A stretch of DNA of 64,000 nt. Origin: Deltaproteobacteria bacterium. Its GTDB lineage: Bacteria; Desulfobacterota; DSM-4660; Desulfatiglandales; HGW-15. Location: positions 19,091 to 83,090 of the forward strand of contig JAGVAP010000063.1 in NCBI GenBank assembly GCA_020060215.1, read 5' to 3'. Shown here in pieces: positions 43,700 to 53,002 of the stretch. A program made the position numbers and the translations under genes. The notes beneath the pieces are model-generated. The model was given only the letters and a program-made list of their open reading frames with translations. It ran no database searches and was not told where the DNA came from. Each line of letters opens with the position of its first letter. Position 1 is the first letter of the stretch.

Positions 43700-44851
43700 A
43701 TGGGATTTACTAATGAACAGAAAATGATGGTTGAGTCCATCAGAAGGATGGTTGCCGAGCGCGTTGCGCCAGAGGCCGCCAATATTGATGAAACAGATGA
43801 AGTTCCCTGGGAACTCCTCAAGGTTTTTGCCGAAATGGGTCTTTTTGCGATCCTGATACCGGTGGAGTATGGCGGATCAGGCGGGGGCCTTACCGAACTT
43901 TGCATAGCCATGGAGGAAGTCGGCAAAGGTTCTGTGTCATGCGCGTCATTTATACTGGACCAGGCATTTGGCGGCCTGGTGCTTTCGGTAGCAGGGACGG
44001 AAGACCAGAAGAAAATGTATTTTCCGCACATAATGACAGATAAAGGCCTGGTTGCCTTTGCCACAACAGAGCCCCAGGGTGGTTCGGATCTTGGATCAAC
44101 GAGGACAAGAGCGATCCCTTCCGGAAACAGCTACATACTCAATGGAACCAAAACCTTCATTACCAACGGCGGTATAGCAGACTATTACGTAGTCCTGGTG
44201 AGAACTGATCCCGAAAAAAGCGGTACAGATGGTTTGTCTTTCTTGTGGATTGAAAAGGATACGCAAGGATTTTCCGTGGGAAAGAAAGAAAATAAGATGG
44301 GATACAGAGGTGTCCCATGCACTGATCTGATATTCGAAGACGCAAAAGTATCAAAGGATCAGTTGCTCGGTGAAAAGGGCAAGGGGTTTCAGGTGGGGGA
44401 CAATTTATTCGCCTATACCAGGGCCGGCGTGGGTGCCTGGGGCATAGGAAATGCGCATGGGGCCATGAATTATGCCGCCAATTATGTAAAGGAGAGGATG
44501 CTTTTCGGTCAGCCCGTTTCCAAGTTCCAGGCCGTAAGATTTGCTTTTGCCGATATGGCCATCCAGATCGAGGCTGCCAGATCTCTCGTGTACCGTGTAG
44601 CCGAGATGGTCGATGCCGGCGCAGGCGAAATGGGAATGGAACATGTTTTATCGCTTGCCGCCATGGCCAAAGCGTGTTGCACTGACGTGGGAATGGATGT
44701 CACAACCAAGGCAGTACAGATGTTGGGGGGCTACGGTTATATGAAAGATTACCCTGTTGAAAGGATGATGCGGGATGCCAAGGCCCTCCAAATTTTTGAG
44801 GGCACAAACGAAATACAAAGGGTGATCGTGGCAAAGAGTGTTTTGGGATGA
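43700..44851 (+). CDS. acyl-CoA dehydrogenase, second copy
   Basis: 383 residues. [61 protein letters not shown] and the catalytic-base block [20 protein letters not shown]. It differs clearly from the copy at 36004, so a different chain or ring substrate is likely. AAAGGGA precedes the ATG. It begins a beta-oxidation run of four genes with short gaps. Confidence 0.93.
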   Translation: MGFTNEQKMMVESIRRMVAERVAPEAANIDETDEVPWELLKVFAEMGLFAILIPVEYGGSGGGLTELCIAMEEVGKGSVSCASFILDQAFGGLVLSVAGTEDQKKMYFPHIMTDKGLVAFATTEPQGGSDLGSTRTRAIPSGNSYILNGTKTFITNGGIADYYVVLVRTDPEKSGTDGLSFLWIEKDTQGFSVGKKENKMGYRGVPCTDLIFEDAKVSKDQLLGEKGKGFQVGDNLFAYTRAGVGAWGIGNAHGAMNYAANYVKERMLFGQPVSKFQAVRFAFADMAIQIEAARSLVYRVAEMVDAGAGEMGMEHVLSLAAMAKACCTDVGMDVTTKAVQMLGGYGYMKDYPVERMMRDAKALQIFEGTNEIQRVIVAKSVLG

Positions 44852-44910
44852 CTATGCAAAGCAATGCCACAGATCACCGCGAGTCACAGAATATGGATGA
44901 GGAGGGAAAA

Positions 44911-45768
44911 ATGAAAGTCGAAGACGTAAAGAGCGTGGGTATTGTGGGCTGTGGAACCATGGGGCCGACTATAGCTGTAGCAACGGCTATGAAGTATGAC
45001 ACGGTTGTCAGGGAGATTAGTGATGAGCTTGCCGAAAAAGGGAAGAATAAGATTGCCAAATTCATTTCAAAGCTCGCGGACAAAGGGAAATTATCAGAAG
45101 AAGAGCATGATGCCTGTGTTGGAAGGGTTAAAGTTGTCGTTGAGTTGGAAAAGCTCAAAGACTGCCAGGTGATCATAGACGCCACTCCTGACAAGCTAGA
45201 GATAAAGTCAGAAGTCCTCTCTGCCTTGCACGAAATTTGTCCATGGAATACGGTTTTTACCACCACATCTTCACTGCTGTCCATAACAGCATTGGCTGCC
45301 GCATCAGGAAGGCCTGACAAATTTATAGGAACGCATTTCAGTATCCCCGCCCATCTCATGAAGCTGGTAGAAGTGGCTAAGGCGATTCAAACCAGTGAAG
45401 AGACAAAGACTTTTATGTTCGATTTTTTGAAATCGCTTGACAAGACTCCGATCGAAACCAAGGACAATCCGGGTCTGCTTGTGAATTGGCTGCTATTTCC
45501 ATATCTGAGCGCTGCGCTCAAGGCCTATTCTCTTGGTTTAGGAACACCCGAGGCCATAGACACTGCCGCCAAGCTCGGGTTGGGATTCCCAATCGGACCT
45601 TTTCAGTTGATGGATTTTAGTGGTCTCGATTCCTGTGTCGAGGCATTTAACGCGTTATATGAACAGACCAGGGATCCGGCATATACGTATCCGCCGATTT
45701 TGCAAAAAATGGTTGAGGCCGGCTACCTCGGGACGAAGACCGGCAAGGGATTTCATGATTACAAGTAG
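44911..45768 (+). CDS. 3-hydroxyacyl-CoA dehydrogenase
   Basis: 285 residues from ATG 44911 (GAGGAGGGAAAA upstream; a longer in-frame start overlaps the previous gene). NAD-binding VGIVGCGTMGPTIAVATA, the ATPDKLEIK block, and catalytic GTHFSIPAHLMKLVEV with His and Glu, then DNPGLLVNWLLFPYL. It oxidises a 3-hydroxyacyl-CoA to the 3-keto form. The HF-SIPA segment departs from the usual HFFNPVP, hinting at an unusual acyl group. Confidence 0.92.
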   Translation: MKVEDVKSVGIVGCGTMGPTIAVATAMKYDTVVREISDELAEKGKNKIAKFISKLADKGKLSEEEHDACVGRVKVVVELEKLKDCQVIIDATPDKLEIKSEVLSALHEICPWNTVFTTTSSLLSITALAAASGRPDKFIGTHFSIPAHLMKLVEVAKAIQTSEETKTFMFDFLKSLDKTPIETKDNPGLLVNWLLFPYLSAALKAYSLGLGTPEAIDTAAKLGLGFPIGPFQLMDFSGLDSCVEAFNALYEQTRDPAYTYPPILQKMVEAGYLGTKTGKGFHDYK

Positions 45769-45819
45769 CAGAACTTGTACCACGTGAGCAAGACAACATC
45801 TGGAAAGGGAGCTTTTAGA

Positions 45820-46602
45820 ATGGACTTGAAAAATATTCTTTTTGAAAAGGAAAGAGGAATAGCGACTGTTTCGATCAACAGGCCAAAAGCCATGAATGCC
45901 TTGAATGGCGAAGTGATTGATGAACTGGAACACCTAATTGGCGACATAAAGTCCGATGATGAGGTGAAGGTAGTGGTTGTTACAGGCGCGGGCGCCAAGG
46001 CCTTTGTGGCAGGAGCGGATATTGCCGTCTTTAAAACCATGAGCGAAGAGGAACTGAAGGCGTTTGCTGAGAAGGGAAAGAAAGTTTTCTTTGACATAGA
46101 AAACCTGGGCAAACCGGTGATTTGCGCCGTAAACGGGATGGCTTTCGGCGGAGGCTGCGAACTTGCCATGTCCTGCCACGTTCGAATCGCCTCTGAAAGC
46201 GCCCTATTCGGTTTGCCTGAGCCGGGATTGGGGCTTATCCCTGGTTTTGGAGGGACACAGAGATTGCCTCGTCTGGTGGGTCGAGGTAAGGGGCTGGAGA
46301 TGATGCTTACAGGGGATAATGTTAAAGCAGGCGAGGCCCTGAACATTGGGCTTGTGGAAAAGGTCGTTCCCCTGAAGGATTTGAGGAAAACCTGCATAGA
46401 TATGGCTGAAAAGATTATGTCCAAAGCGCCCCTTGCCATCAGGGCAATTCTTGAGGCTGTCAACGGGGGGATGGAAGTCAACCTTGAAGACGGATGCAAG
46501 TTAGAAACCAGACGCTTGGTTGATTGCTATGGCACTGAGGACCGTGTCGAGGGGGTTTCATCCTTTCTGGAGAAAAGAAAGCCCGAATATAAAGGGAAGT
46601 AG
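45820..46602 (+). CDS. enoyl-CoA hydratase
   Basis: 260 residues from ATG 45820. Crotonase fold with both catalytic glutamates in place: MAFGGGCELAMSCHVRIAS and FGLPEPGLGLIPGFGGTQRLPRLVG. It hydrates the enoyl-CoA formed by the dehydrogenase. It continues the beta-oxidation run between the 3-hydroxyacyl-CoA dehydrogenase and the BadI/MenB-like gene. Confidence 0.93.
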   Translation: MDLKNILFEKERGIATVSINRPKAMNALNGEVIDELEHLIGDIKSDDEVKVVVVTGAGAKAFVAGADIAVFKTMSEEELKAFAEKGKKVFFDIENLGKPVICAVNGMAFGGGCELAMSCHVRIASESALFGLPEPGLGLIPGFGGTQRLPRLVGRGKGLEMMLTGDNVKAGEALNIGLVEKVVPLKDLRKTCIDMAEKIMSKAPLAIRAILEAVNGGMEVNLEDGCKLETRRLVDCYGTEDRVEGVSSFLEKRKPEYKGK

Positions 46603-46631
46603 AAATCTTTCTGAGAGAAAGGAAACGGAAA

Positions 46632-47414
46632 ATGGAGTTTGAAGATATCATATACAGCAAAAAGGATGGTGTTGCCAAGATCATGTTCAACCGTCCCCAG
46701 GTCTACAATGCTTTCCGAACAGGGACCCTCAAAGAACTTGCTACAGCCCTCGAAGCCGCCGATCTGGAACATACAGTGCGGGCGGTTATATTGACCGGTG
46801 CAGGTGAGAAGGCGTTTTGCACGGGCGGTGACGCAAAGGAGATAGAGGGTGGAGCGGGCTATGCGCAGGACATGGACTACTGGCACACCCGCGTCCATCA
46901 GGCCATCAGAACATTGACTAAACCAGTCATAGCCGCAGTAAACGGTTATGCAATTGGTGGGGGCAATATTCTGGTGACTATCTGTGACATGGCCATTGCC
47001 TCTGAAAACGCCATTCTCGGGCAGGCAGGGCCAAAGGTCGGCAGCTTTGATGCAGGCTTCGGGGCAGCATATTTGTCAAGATTGGTGGGAGAAAAAAAGG
47101 CCAGGGAAATATGGTTTCTCTGCAGGCAGTATAACGCCCAGGAGGCCCTGGAGATGGGCCTTGTTAATAAGGTGGTCCCGCTCGATAAGCTCCAGGACGA
47201 AGCTGAATCATGGTGTCAGGAAATCTGCAACATGTCCCCGACTGCCATCAAGTTCCTGAAACAAGCGTTTAATGCCGACACGGACCATATGTATGGGTTT
47301 GAAAACATGGCAATGAGTGCTGTGAGGCTTTTCTGGGGATCTGACGAGGCCGCGGAGGCTAAAAGGGCGAAGATGGAGAAAAGAAAGCCCAATTGGGGGA
47401 CGTTTCGTTTATGA
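46632..47414 (+). CDS. BadI/MenB-type crotonase, probable ring-opening hydrolase
   Basis: 260 residues. It carries the subfamily motifs AFCTGGDAKEI, GYAIGGGNILVTICDMAIAS, GQAGPKVGSFDAGFG and VGEKKAREIWFLCRQYNA shared by naphthoate synthase MenB and 2-oxocyclohexanecarboxyl-CoA hydrolase BadI, and lacks the paired glutamates of hydratases. With no other menaquinone genes nearby and with beta-oxidation neighbours, a BadI-like hydrolysis of a cyclic beta-keto acyl-CoA is the better guess, but sequence alone does not separate the two. It ends 69 bases before an acyl-CoA ligase gene. Confidence 0.85.
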   Translation: MEFEDIIYSKKDGVAKIMFNRPQVYNAFRTGTLKELATALEAADLEHTVRAVILTGAGEKAFCTGGDAKEIEGGAGYAQDMDYWHTRVHQAIRTLTKPVIAAVNGYAIGGGNILVTICDMAIASENAILGQAGPKVGSFDAGFGAAYLSRLVGEKKAREIWFLCRQYNAQEALEMGLVNKVVPLDKLQDEAESWCQEICNMSPTAIKFLKQAFNADTDHMYGFENMAMSAVRLFWGSDEAAEAKRAKMEKRKPNWGTFRL

Positions 47415-47483
47415 AGAGGGAAATAACTTGACCCCGAAAGCAATAAAGAAGAAGGCGTTCTGGATTAAGCAGCGAGGTAAAAG

Positions 47484-49448
47484 ATGTTGAAGGAAGAGAC
47501 CTTATCGGCACTGCTGATAAGAAACGCCCGAAAGTATGGAGAGAAGACGGCACTCAGAGAAAAGGAATTTGGAATCTGGCGCGAAATTTCATGGTCGGAA
47601 TACCTCCAAAATGTCAAACATTTCTCATTAGGTCTCATGAAGCTTGGACTTGGCAAAGAGGAGAAGGTTGCAATAATGGGAGACAATAGGCCTGAATGGT
47701 TGTACGCAGAATTGGGGTGCCAAGCCGCGCTCGGAATTCCAGTTGGGATCTTTGAGGACTCTCTTATTGCAGAAGTTGAATACATCATCAATCACTCCGA
47801 TGCGGAGATCGTTGTTGCCATTGATCAAGAACAGGTTGACAAAGTCCTTTCCTTGCTGCCAAGACTTCCCAACGTGAGATTTATTATCTATTCCGAACCG
47901 AAGGGTTTACATAGCTATGATGATTCCCACCTTATGTACTTTGAGGATGTGGTGTCCCTCGGCAGGGAGCTTGAAACAGAGGATCCTGACCTTTTTGAAA
48001 GTAATGTGTCTAGACTAGATGGCGATGACACGGCCCTTCTGGCCTACACTTCAGGGACGACGGGAACCCCCAAAGGAGTCTTAATATCTTATAATAATAT
48101 AATCCGAACAACGAGGAATTTTAACGAAATACTCCCAAAACATCCTGACGATAGGTTTCTTTCTTTTCTTCCTCTCCCTTGGGTTGGTGAACAGTATATG
48201 GCCGTCTTCGCAGCACTCTATTCAGCGTTTACCGTTAATTTCCCGGAAGAACCTGAAACAGCGCTTGCGGACCTTTATGAAATAGGACCCACATTAATAT
48301 TTGGTCCGCCTAAATTTTGGGAGAAATTCTGCAGTAATGTTCAGGTTGCGCATCTGGACGCCACATATCTAAAGGGACTTGTTTATCGGATATGCCTTCC
48401 TATAGGCTACGGCTGGGCAAAATTTAAATTCGACAAGAAGATCCCTCCCTGGTACTGGAAAGCCCTTTATGGCATTTCGTTTCTTCTCATTTTCCGCCCT
48501 CTGAGGGACCGATTGGGTCTTTCCAAAGTAAAGAGCGCCCTCACTGGCGGTGGCCAGATGGCCCCGGAGATCTTCAATTTTTTCCATGCCTTGGGTGTTA
48601 ATCTAAAACAGATGCTTGGTATCACGGAACTCTCTGCTCTTCTCGCAATGCACCGAGACGACGACATTTGTCCGGATACAATCGGTCCTGCTGCACCCGA
48701 AGTTGAATTTAGGTTCACGGAGGAAGGCGAGATCCTTGTGAGCAGCCCCGGACTTTTTCAGGGCTATTACAAGGACAGGGCAAAAACCGAAGAGGTGGTG
48801 CCTGACGGAAAATGGTTCAGAACCGGCGACGCAGGATATATGACTGATAATAAACATTTGGTACTGATCGATAGAGTGGCCCATCTCATGAGGATGAGTG
48901 ATGGAACTAAATTTTCTCCCCTATTTATAGAGACAAAACTGAATTTTTCGCCTTACATTACACATGCAGTGATATTGGGTGACAAACGTCCTTTCATAAC
49001 TGCCATCATCTGCATCGATTTTTCAAATGTTGGCAAATGGGCTGAAGATAAGGGGTTAGGATATACAACTTACACTGATCTTGCTTCCAAGTCACAAGTT
49101 TACGATTTAATAGAGTGGGAAGTTTATGAAGTAAATAAGCGAATTCCAGCCAAAATGCGAATCCAGGCCTTTATTCTCCTGTACAAGGAGCTTGATGCCG
49201 ACGACGGGGAACTTACAAGGACAAAAAAGCTGCGAAGGAACATCGTTGTAGATAAATACAGCAATGAGATAGAGGCACTTTATGGTTCAGAGGACTCGGT
49301 TCAGATTGATTCCGTGATTCAGTACCAGGATGGAACGACAAAGGGAATTTGCGCACAACTAAGAATCCGGAGGATGAAAAAGATGGAGGAGTACGAACAA
49401 TTGGAGAAAAGAGGGCTAAAGAAATTGATCAGTGAGCTATTTTCTTGA
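47484..49448 (+). CDS. long AMP-forming acyl-CoA ligase, copy 1
   Basis: 654 residues, ACSBG/FadD15-like. ALREKEFGIWREISWSEY start region, P-loop LAYTSGTTGTPKGVL, LPLPWVGEQY, ITELSALLAMH, and GKWFRTGDAGYM. The hinge is altered: IDRVAHLMRMSDGTKFSP instead of the common DRKKD...GGENI, so activity on the expected substrate is uncertain. A charged C-terminal tail (about 50 residues) is longer than in copy 2. It sits directly upstream of a branched-chain-type ABC transporter, suggesting that import is coupled to CoA activation. Confidence 0.9.
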   Translation: MLKEETLSALLIRNARKYGEKTALREKEFGIWREISWSEYLQNVKHFSLGLMKLGLGKEEKVAIMGDNRPEWLYAELGCQAALGIPVGIFEDSLIAEVEYIINHSDAEIVVAIDQEQVDKVLSLLPRLPNVRFIIYSEPKGLHSYDDSHLMYFEDVVSLGRELETEDPDLFESNVSRLDGDDTALLAYTSGTTGTPKGVLISYNNIIRTTRNFNEILPKHPDDRFLSFLPLPWVGEQYMAVFAALYSAFTVNFPEEPETALADLYEIGPTLIFGPPKFWEKFCSNVQVAHLDATYLKGLVYRICLPIGYGWAKFKFDKKIPPWYWKALYGISFLLIFRPLRDRLGLSKVKSALTGGGQMAPEIFNFFHALGVNLKQMLGITELSALLAMHRDDDICPDTIGPAAPEVEFRFTEEGEILVSSPGLFQGYYKDRAKTEEVVPDGKWFRTGDAGYMTDNKHLVLIDRVAHLMRMSDGTKFSPLFIETKLNFSPYITHAVILGDKRPFITAIICIDFSNVGKWAEDKGLGYTTYTDLASKSQVYDLIEWEVYEVNKRIPAKMRIQAFILLYKELDADDGELTRTKKLRRNIVVDKYSNEIEALYGSEDSVQIDSVIQYQDGTTKGICAQLRIRRMKKMEEYEQLEKRGLKKLISELFS

Positions 49449-49493
49449 ATCTAATTAACTGTTAGCTTTATGTCGTTTCGATAGATTTAAGCT

Positions 49494-50369
49494 ATGTTAT
49501 ATCAGTTGCTGATTTCAGGTGTCATGACAGGGTGCGTATATGCCCTTGTTGCAATAGGCTTTGTGGTCATCTATAAGGCATCTAAAGTTCTCAACCTTGC
49601 CCAGGGAGAACTTGTCCTAATAGGTCCCTACCTTTGCATCACGCTCATCTCGGAAGTTCGCCTCCCTTATTTCTGGGCTTTCATAGTAACACTGATTCTT
49701 TGTTTTTTTGTTGGACTCGTTATCGAAAGGCTTTTCATCAGGCCGCTTATCGGCGAACCGATACTCTCTGTTATCATGATTACTATTGGAATATCAAGCC
49801 TTATTAAGGGGATCGCTTTTATCTTTTGGGGAGGATCGACCAAGGTATTTCCTCAGGTTTTCTGCTTTGCACCTTATGCATGCGGCGATATTGTTATTCC
49901 AAGAACCCCATTTTGGTCATCGTTTATCTCTATTCTTTTGGTAGTGGCAATCTCATTGCTTTTTAAAAAAACCATGGTTGGGTTGTCAATGCGTTCGGTT
50001 GCAAGCGACCAACAGGCCGCTCAGTCAATGGGAGTGAGTGTGAGGAAGGTGTTTGCTCTTTCTTGGGGCATCGCAGCCTTTGTTTCGGGGCTTGGAGGAA
50101 TTATCATCGGAAACATGAACGGGGTCAGAGAAGACATCAGCCATTTCGGTCTGAAGGTACTATCTGTGGTTATTTTTGGAGGCCTGGATAGCCTGCTGGG
50201 TGCACTGATTGGTGGAATCACAGTAGGAGTTCTTGAGAATCTGACTGGAGGGTATATAGATATGTATCTTGAGGGTATAAAGGACGTAGCACCGTTTATT
50301 TTTCTGGTACTTGTCCTAATGGCGCGACCATATGGGTTATTCGGGGTTAAAGAAATTGAAAGGCTTTAG
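49494..50369 (+). CDS. branched-chain-type ABC permease LivH, system 1
   Basis: 291 residues, about eight membrane helices. SGVMTGCVYALVAIGFVVIYKASKVLNLAQGE and RSVASDQQAAQSMGVSVRKVFALSWGIAAFVSG are typical of LivH-type permeases. It pairs with LivM at 50442. The ribosome site is weak. The substrate is probably an organic acid rather than an amino acid, judging by the linked ligases. Confidence 0.92.
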   Translation: MLYQLLISGVMTGCVYALVAIGFVVIYKASKVLNLAQGELVLIGPYLCITLISEVRLPYFWAFIVTLILCFFVGLVIERLFIRPLIGEPILSVIMITIGISSLIKGIAFIFWGGSTKVFPQVFCFAPYACGDIVIPRTPFWSSFISILLVVAISLLFKKTMVGLSMRSVASDQQAAQSMGVSVRKVFALSWGIAAFVSGLGGIIIGNMNGVREDISHFGLKVLSVVIFGGLDSLLGALIGGITVGVLENLTGGYIDMYLEGIKDVAPFIFLVLVLMARPYGLFGVKEIERL

Positions 50370-50441
50370 TAACGACAAAACCGGTTTGCTGAACCATCCG
50401 TGAGATATTAATTTCACCTTTTTTATTGACTAGGAGAAATA

Positions 50442-51506
50442 ATGCCCTGCGGACTTTTTCATGTAGATTACGCTTCAGACGAGGGGCTCTTTCCGACCCT
50501 GTGGCTAAAGTGTTGGATGGCCGCCTTAATGCTATCGGTGTTTCTTTTTCCCATTTTTGCAAGCGAACGAGCGATTAGCTTCTTCATCATAGCTGGCATA
50601 TTCATAATAGGAGCTCACGGCTTAAATATCCTCACCGGCTTTACGGGTCAAATCTCAATTGGGCATGGCGCTTTTATGGCGGTAGGTGCATACACTTCAG
50701 GGATACTGATGACCAGGTTGGAGTTACCGTTTATCCTGTGTCTCCCATTCGCCGGCATCGGTTCCGCAATAATAGGTCTGCTTTTTGGTATTCCATCATT
50801 AAGAGTCAGAGGCCTGTATTTGGCTCTCGCCACTCTTGCGGGTCAATTCATTATAGAGTTAGCAATACTTGATCTAAAAAGCCTCACTGGAGGAGCGTTG
50901 GGGATCTTCGTTCCGAAGCCATGTATATTTGGTTTTAAGTTCGATAGCGAAATTTCCTGCTTCTATTTGGTCGCAGTTCTAGTGGTTATGGCGACTCTTT
51001 TCAACGTCTATCTTTTGCGGACGAAGGCGGGCAGAGCGTTCATCGCAGTGCGTGACAGATATCTTTCTGCTGAACTGATTGGGGTAAACCTATTCAAATA
51101 CCGCCTCCTTTCTTTCGCCATAAGCTCCTTCTACGTAGGAGTTGCCGGTGCTCTATGGGGACATTATATAAATGCTGTTGCCATAGAACAATTTACCCTT
51201 ACGATATCCATCCAATATTTAGCAATCATAATTATAGGCGGCTTTGGCAGCGTTAAGGGAGTCTTTTTTGGCGTCTTTTTCATGTTGGGCATCAATGAGA
51301 TCCTTTCAGCTTACACGGCGAGGCTCAGTTGTGTACTTCCTCAACTCGCAGATAAAACACTTGGGATACAAAACATCGTGTTTGGATTGGCCATTATTGG
51401 GTTTCTTGTGTTCGAACCGGAGGGCCTTAATGAAATGTGGCGGAAATTAAGGGATTATTGGAAGCTCTGGCCGTTCTCTTACAAATTATCTGATCTACAT
51501 AAATAA
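50442..51506 (+). CDS. branched-chain-type ABC permease LivM, system 1
   Basis: 354 residues, about nine to ten membrane helices. GAHGLNILTGFTGQISIGHGAFMAVGAYTSG and AIRDRYLSAE-type VRDRYLSAELIGVNLFKYRLLSFAISSFYVGVAG are LivM hallmarks. AGGAGAAATA precedes the ATG. The N-terminus HVDYASDEGLFPT is shared in outline with copy 2 (59204). Confidence 0.92.
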   Translation: MPCGLFHVDYASDEGLFPTLWLKCWMAALMLSVFLFPIFASERAISFFIIAGIFIIGAHGLNILTGFTGQISIGHGAFMAVGAYTSGILMTRLELPFILCLPFAGIGSAIIGLLFGIPSLRVRGLYLALATLAGQFIIELAILDLKSLTGGALGIFVPKPCIFGFKFDSEISCFYLVAVLVVMATLFNVYLLRTKAGRAFIAVRDRYLSAELIGVNLFKYRLLSFAISSFYVGVAGALWGHYINAVAIEQFTLTISIQYLAIIIIGGFGSVKGVFFGVFFMLGINEILSAYTARLSCVLPQLADKTLGIQNIVFGLAIIGFLVFEPEGLNEMWRKLRDYWKLWPFSYKLSDLHK

Positions 51507-51549
51507 TCATAATTATCATAATCAGGAGCAGCGAAAGGAGGAGGTAAGA

Positions 51550-52761
51550 ATGAAAACAAAGACGTTTTGGATTTTAATTCTGATAGGTGTTTTCTGTTTG
51601 AATCTGGTGAGGGTTGAAACCAGTATAGCCGAGACAAAACTAAAATGGGGTGCAGCTGTAGATTTGAGTGGTCCCACGTCAGACATGGCAGCTCAACATG
51701 CATGGGGATTAATTGACTGTATAAAACTAATGAACGCACGTGGTGGCCTCAACGGTAAGAAGCTTGAGTTGGAAATGGTGGATCACAAGTATAACACCCA
51801 GTTAGGAATTGCCGCTTACAACCGCTTTGTGGAGGACAAGAATGTTCTCGGCCTTTATATACAGGGGACCGGGATTGCTTATGCGCTTTTACCTAAAAAC
51901 AATGCAGACAAGATAGTTGCAATAGGGACCAACCTGGACGCTGACATGACAGTAGGCGAGAAATATCCTTACAATTTTTGCCTCGGCCCCACCTATTCGG
52001 ACCAGGCGAGGATTGCTTTGAAATATATGGTTGACAGTTTTGAAGGGGGCGGCAAACCAAAAGTATGCGTCGTTCGCCCAAAAGGACGTTATGGCGAGAG
52101 TCCACTGAAAGCTATTGACATGTATTCCGAAGAACTTGGGATTGAGAAACCGAAAGACATTATCGTTGATTGGGGTGCGTTAGACACAACATCCCAGGTA
52201 CTGCTCTTAAAACAAAGTGAACCTGATTATGTTTACATTACTCTCACAGCCATGAATGCTGCGGTTGTACTCAAGGACGCTATGAGATACGGGCTTAAAA
52301 CGCAGTTTGTAGCTGATATCAGAACTATTAGTGAGCAGATGCATTATTATGCTCGAGAAGCCGCGGAAGGCTACAAGGGACTTACTCCCTTTGCAACGTT
52401 TGATATTGATGTCCCCGGCGCAAAGGATGTTAAGGAGGCTGCGATGACATTCCGCGAGGGCAAGTACATGAACAAGGAGCTCACTTTCGCATATATAGAG
52501 GGTTATTGCTATGGCCTGACAATCATTGAATCTATCAACCGGGCCAAAAAAAATGGTGAGTTGACGCGAGAAGGGATTAAGAATGCATTGGACAGCTTCC
52601 GTGGCGTGCAGTTGGGAGGGCTTTATCCGGGAGTGACTTTTACGCCGAAAGATCATAGAGGCAGTTTAAGGGCAAGGATGTTTGAGGTTAAGGCTGGAAA
52701 AATGGTGCCCATCACGGATTATATTGCTGTAAGCGATGATCAGAAATACCTAGGGAAATAG
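51550..52761 (+). CDS. branched-chain-type ABC substrate-binding protein, system 1
   Basis: 403 residues with a signal peptide (FWILILIGVFCLNLVRVETSIA) and a Peripla_BP_6 fold: LKWGAAVDLSGPTSDMA, LMNARGGLNGKKLELEMVDHKY, then YIEGYCYGLTIIESINRA near the C-terminus. Strong ribosome site AAAGGAGGAGGTAAGA. LivK-type proteins in aromatic-degrading anaerobes often bind aromatic acids; ligand here unknown. Confidence 0.92.
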   Translation: MKTKTFWILILIGVFCLNLVRVETSIAETKLKWGAAVDLSGPTSDMAAQHAWGLIDCIKLMNARGGLNGKKLELEMVDHKYNTQLGIAAYNRFVEDKNVLGLYIQGTGIAYALLPKNNADKIVAIGTNLDADMTVGEKYPYNFCLGPTYSDQARIALKYMVDSFEGGGKPKVCVVRPKGRYGESPLKAIDMYSEELGIEKPKDIIVDWGALDTTSQVLLLKQSEPDYVYITLTAMNAAVVLKDAMRYGLKTQFVADIRTISEQMHYYAREAAEGYKGLTPFATFDIDVPGAKDVKEAAMTFREGKYMNKELTFAYIEGYCYGLTIIESINRAKKNGELTREGIKNALDSFRGVQLGGLYPGVTFTPKDHRGSLRARMFEVKAGKMVPITDYIAVSDDQKYLGK

Positions 52762-52820
52762 TTTTGTAAGCTGTAGAGGCGGCCTTCCGTAAATGGGTTT
52801 TGATCTATCGCTTAAGCGGT

Positions 52821-52904
52821 GTTGAGCAGACTGCTTCGTTGCAATTGTCACGAACCGGGGAGCGATTGAATCCCCATAGCCGCAACGAAGCGGCTCAGTT
52901 CAAC
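52821..52904. repeat. 84-bp imperfect palindrome in livK-livF gap
   Basis: The left arm at 52821-52842 (GTTGAGCAGACTGCTTCG...) and right arm at 52882-52904 (...CGAAGCGGCTCAGTTCAAC) are imperfect inverted repeats with a perfect GCAACGAAGC core. It lies in the 241-base gap between the binding protein and ATPase genes, and may be a dispersed palindromic element or an mRNA-stabilising structure. No T-run follows. Confidence 0.6.
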
Positions 52905-53002
52905 ACGACTGTAACCGGAATTTCGCTATGCTCAACTACGTTTACAATCTTTAACGTTTAGCTGGTGCCTTGTAGGTAAACCCTAATCCTTGGATACACT
53001 TA

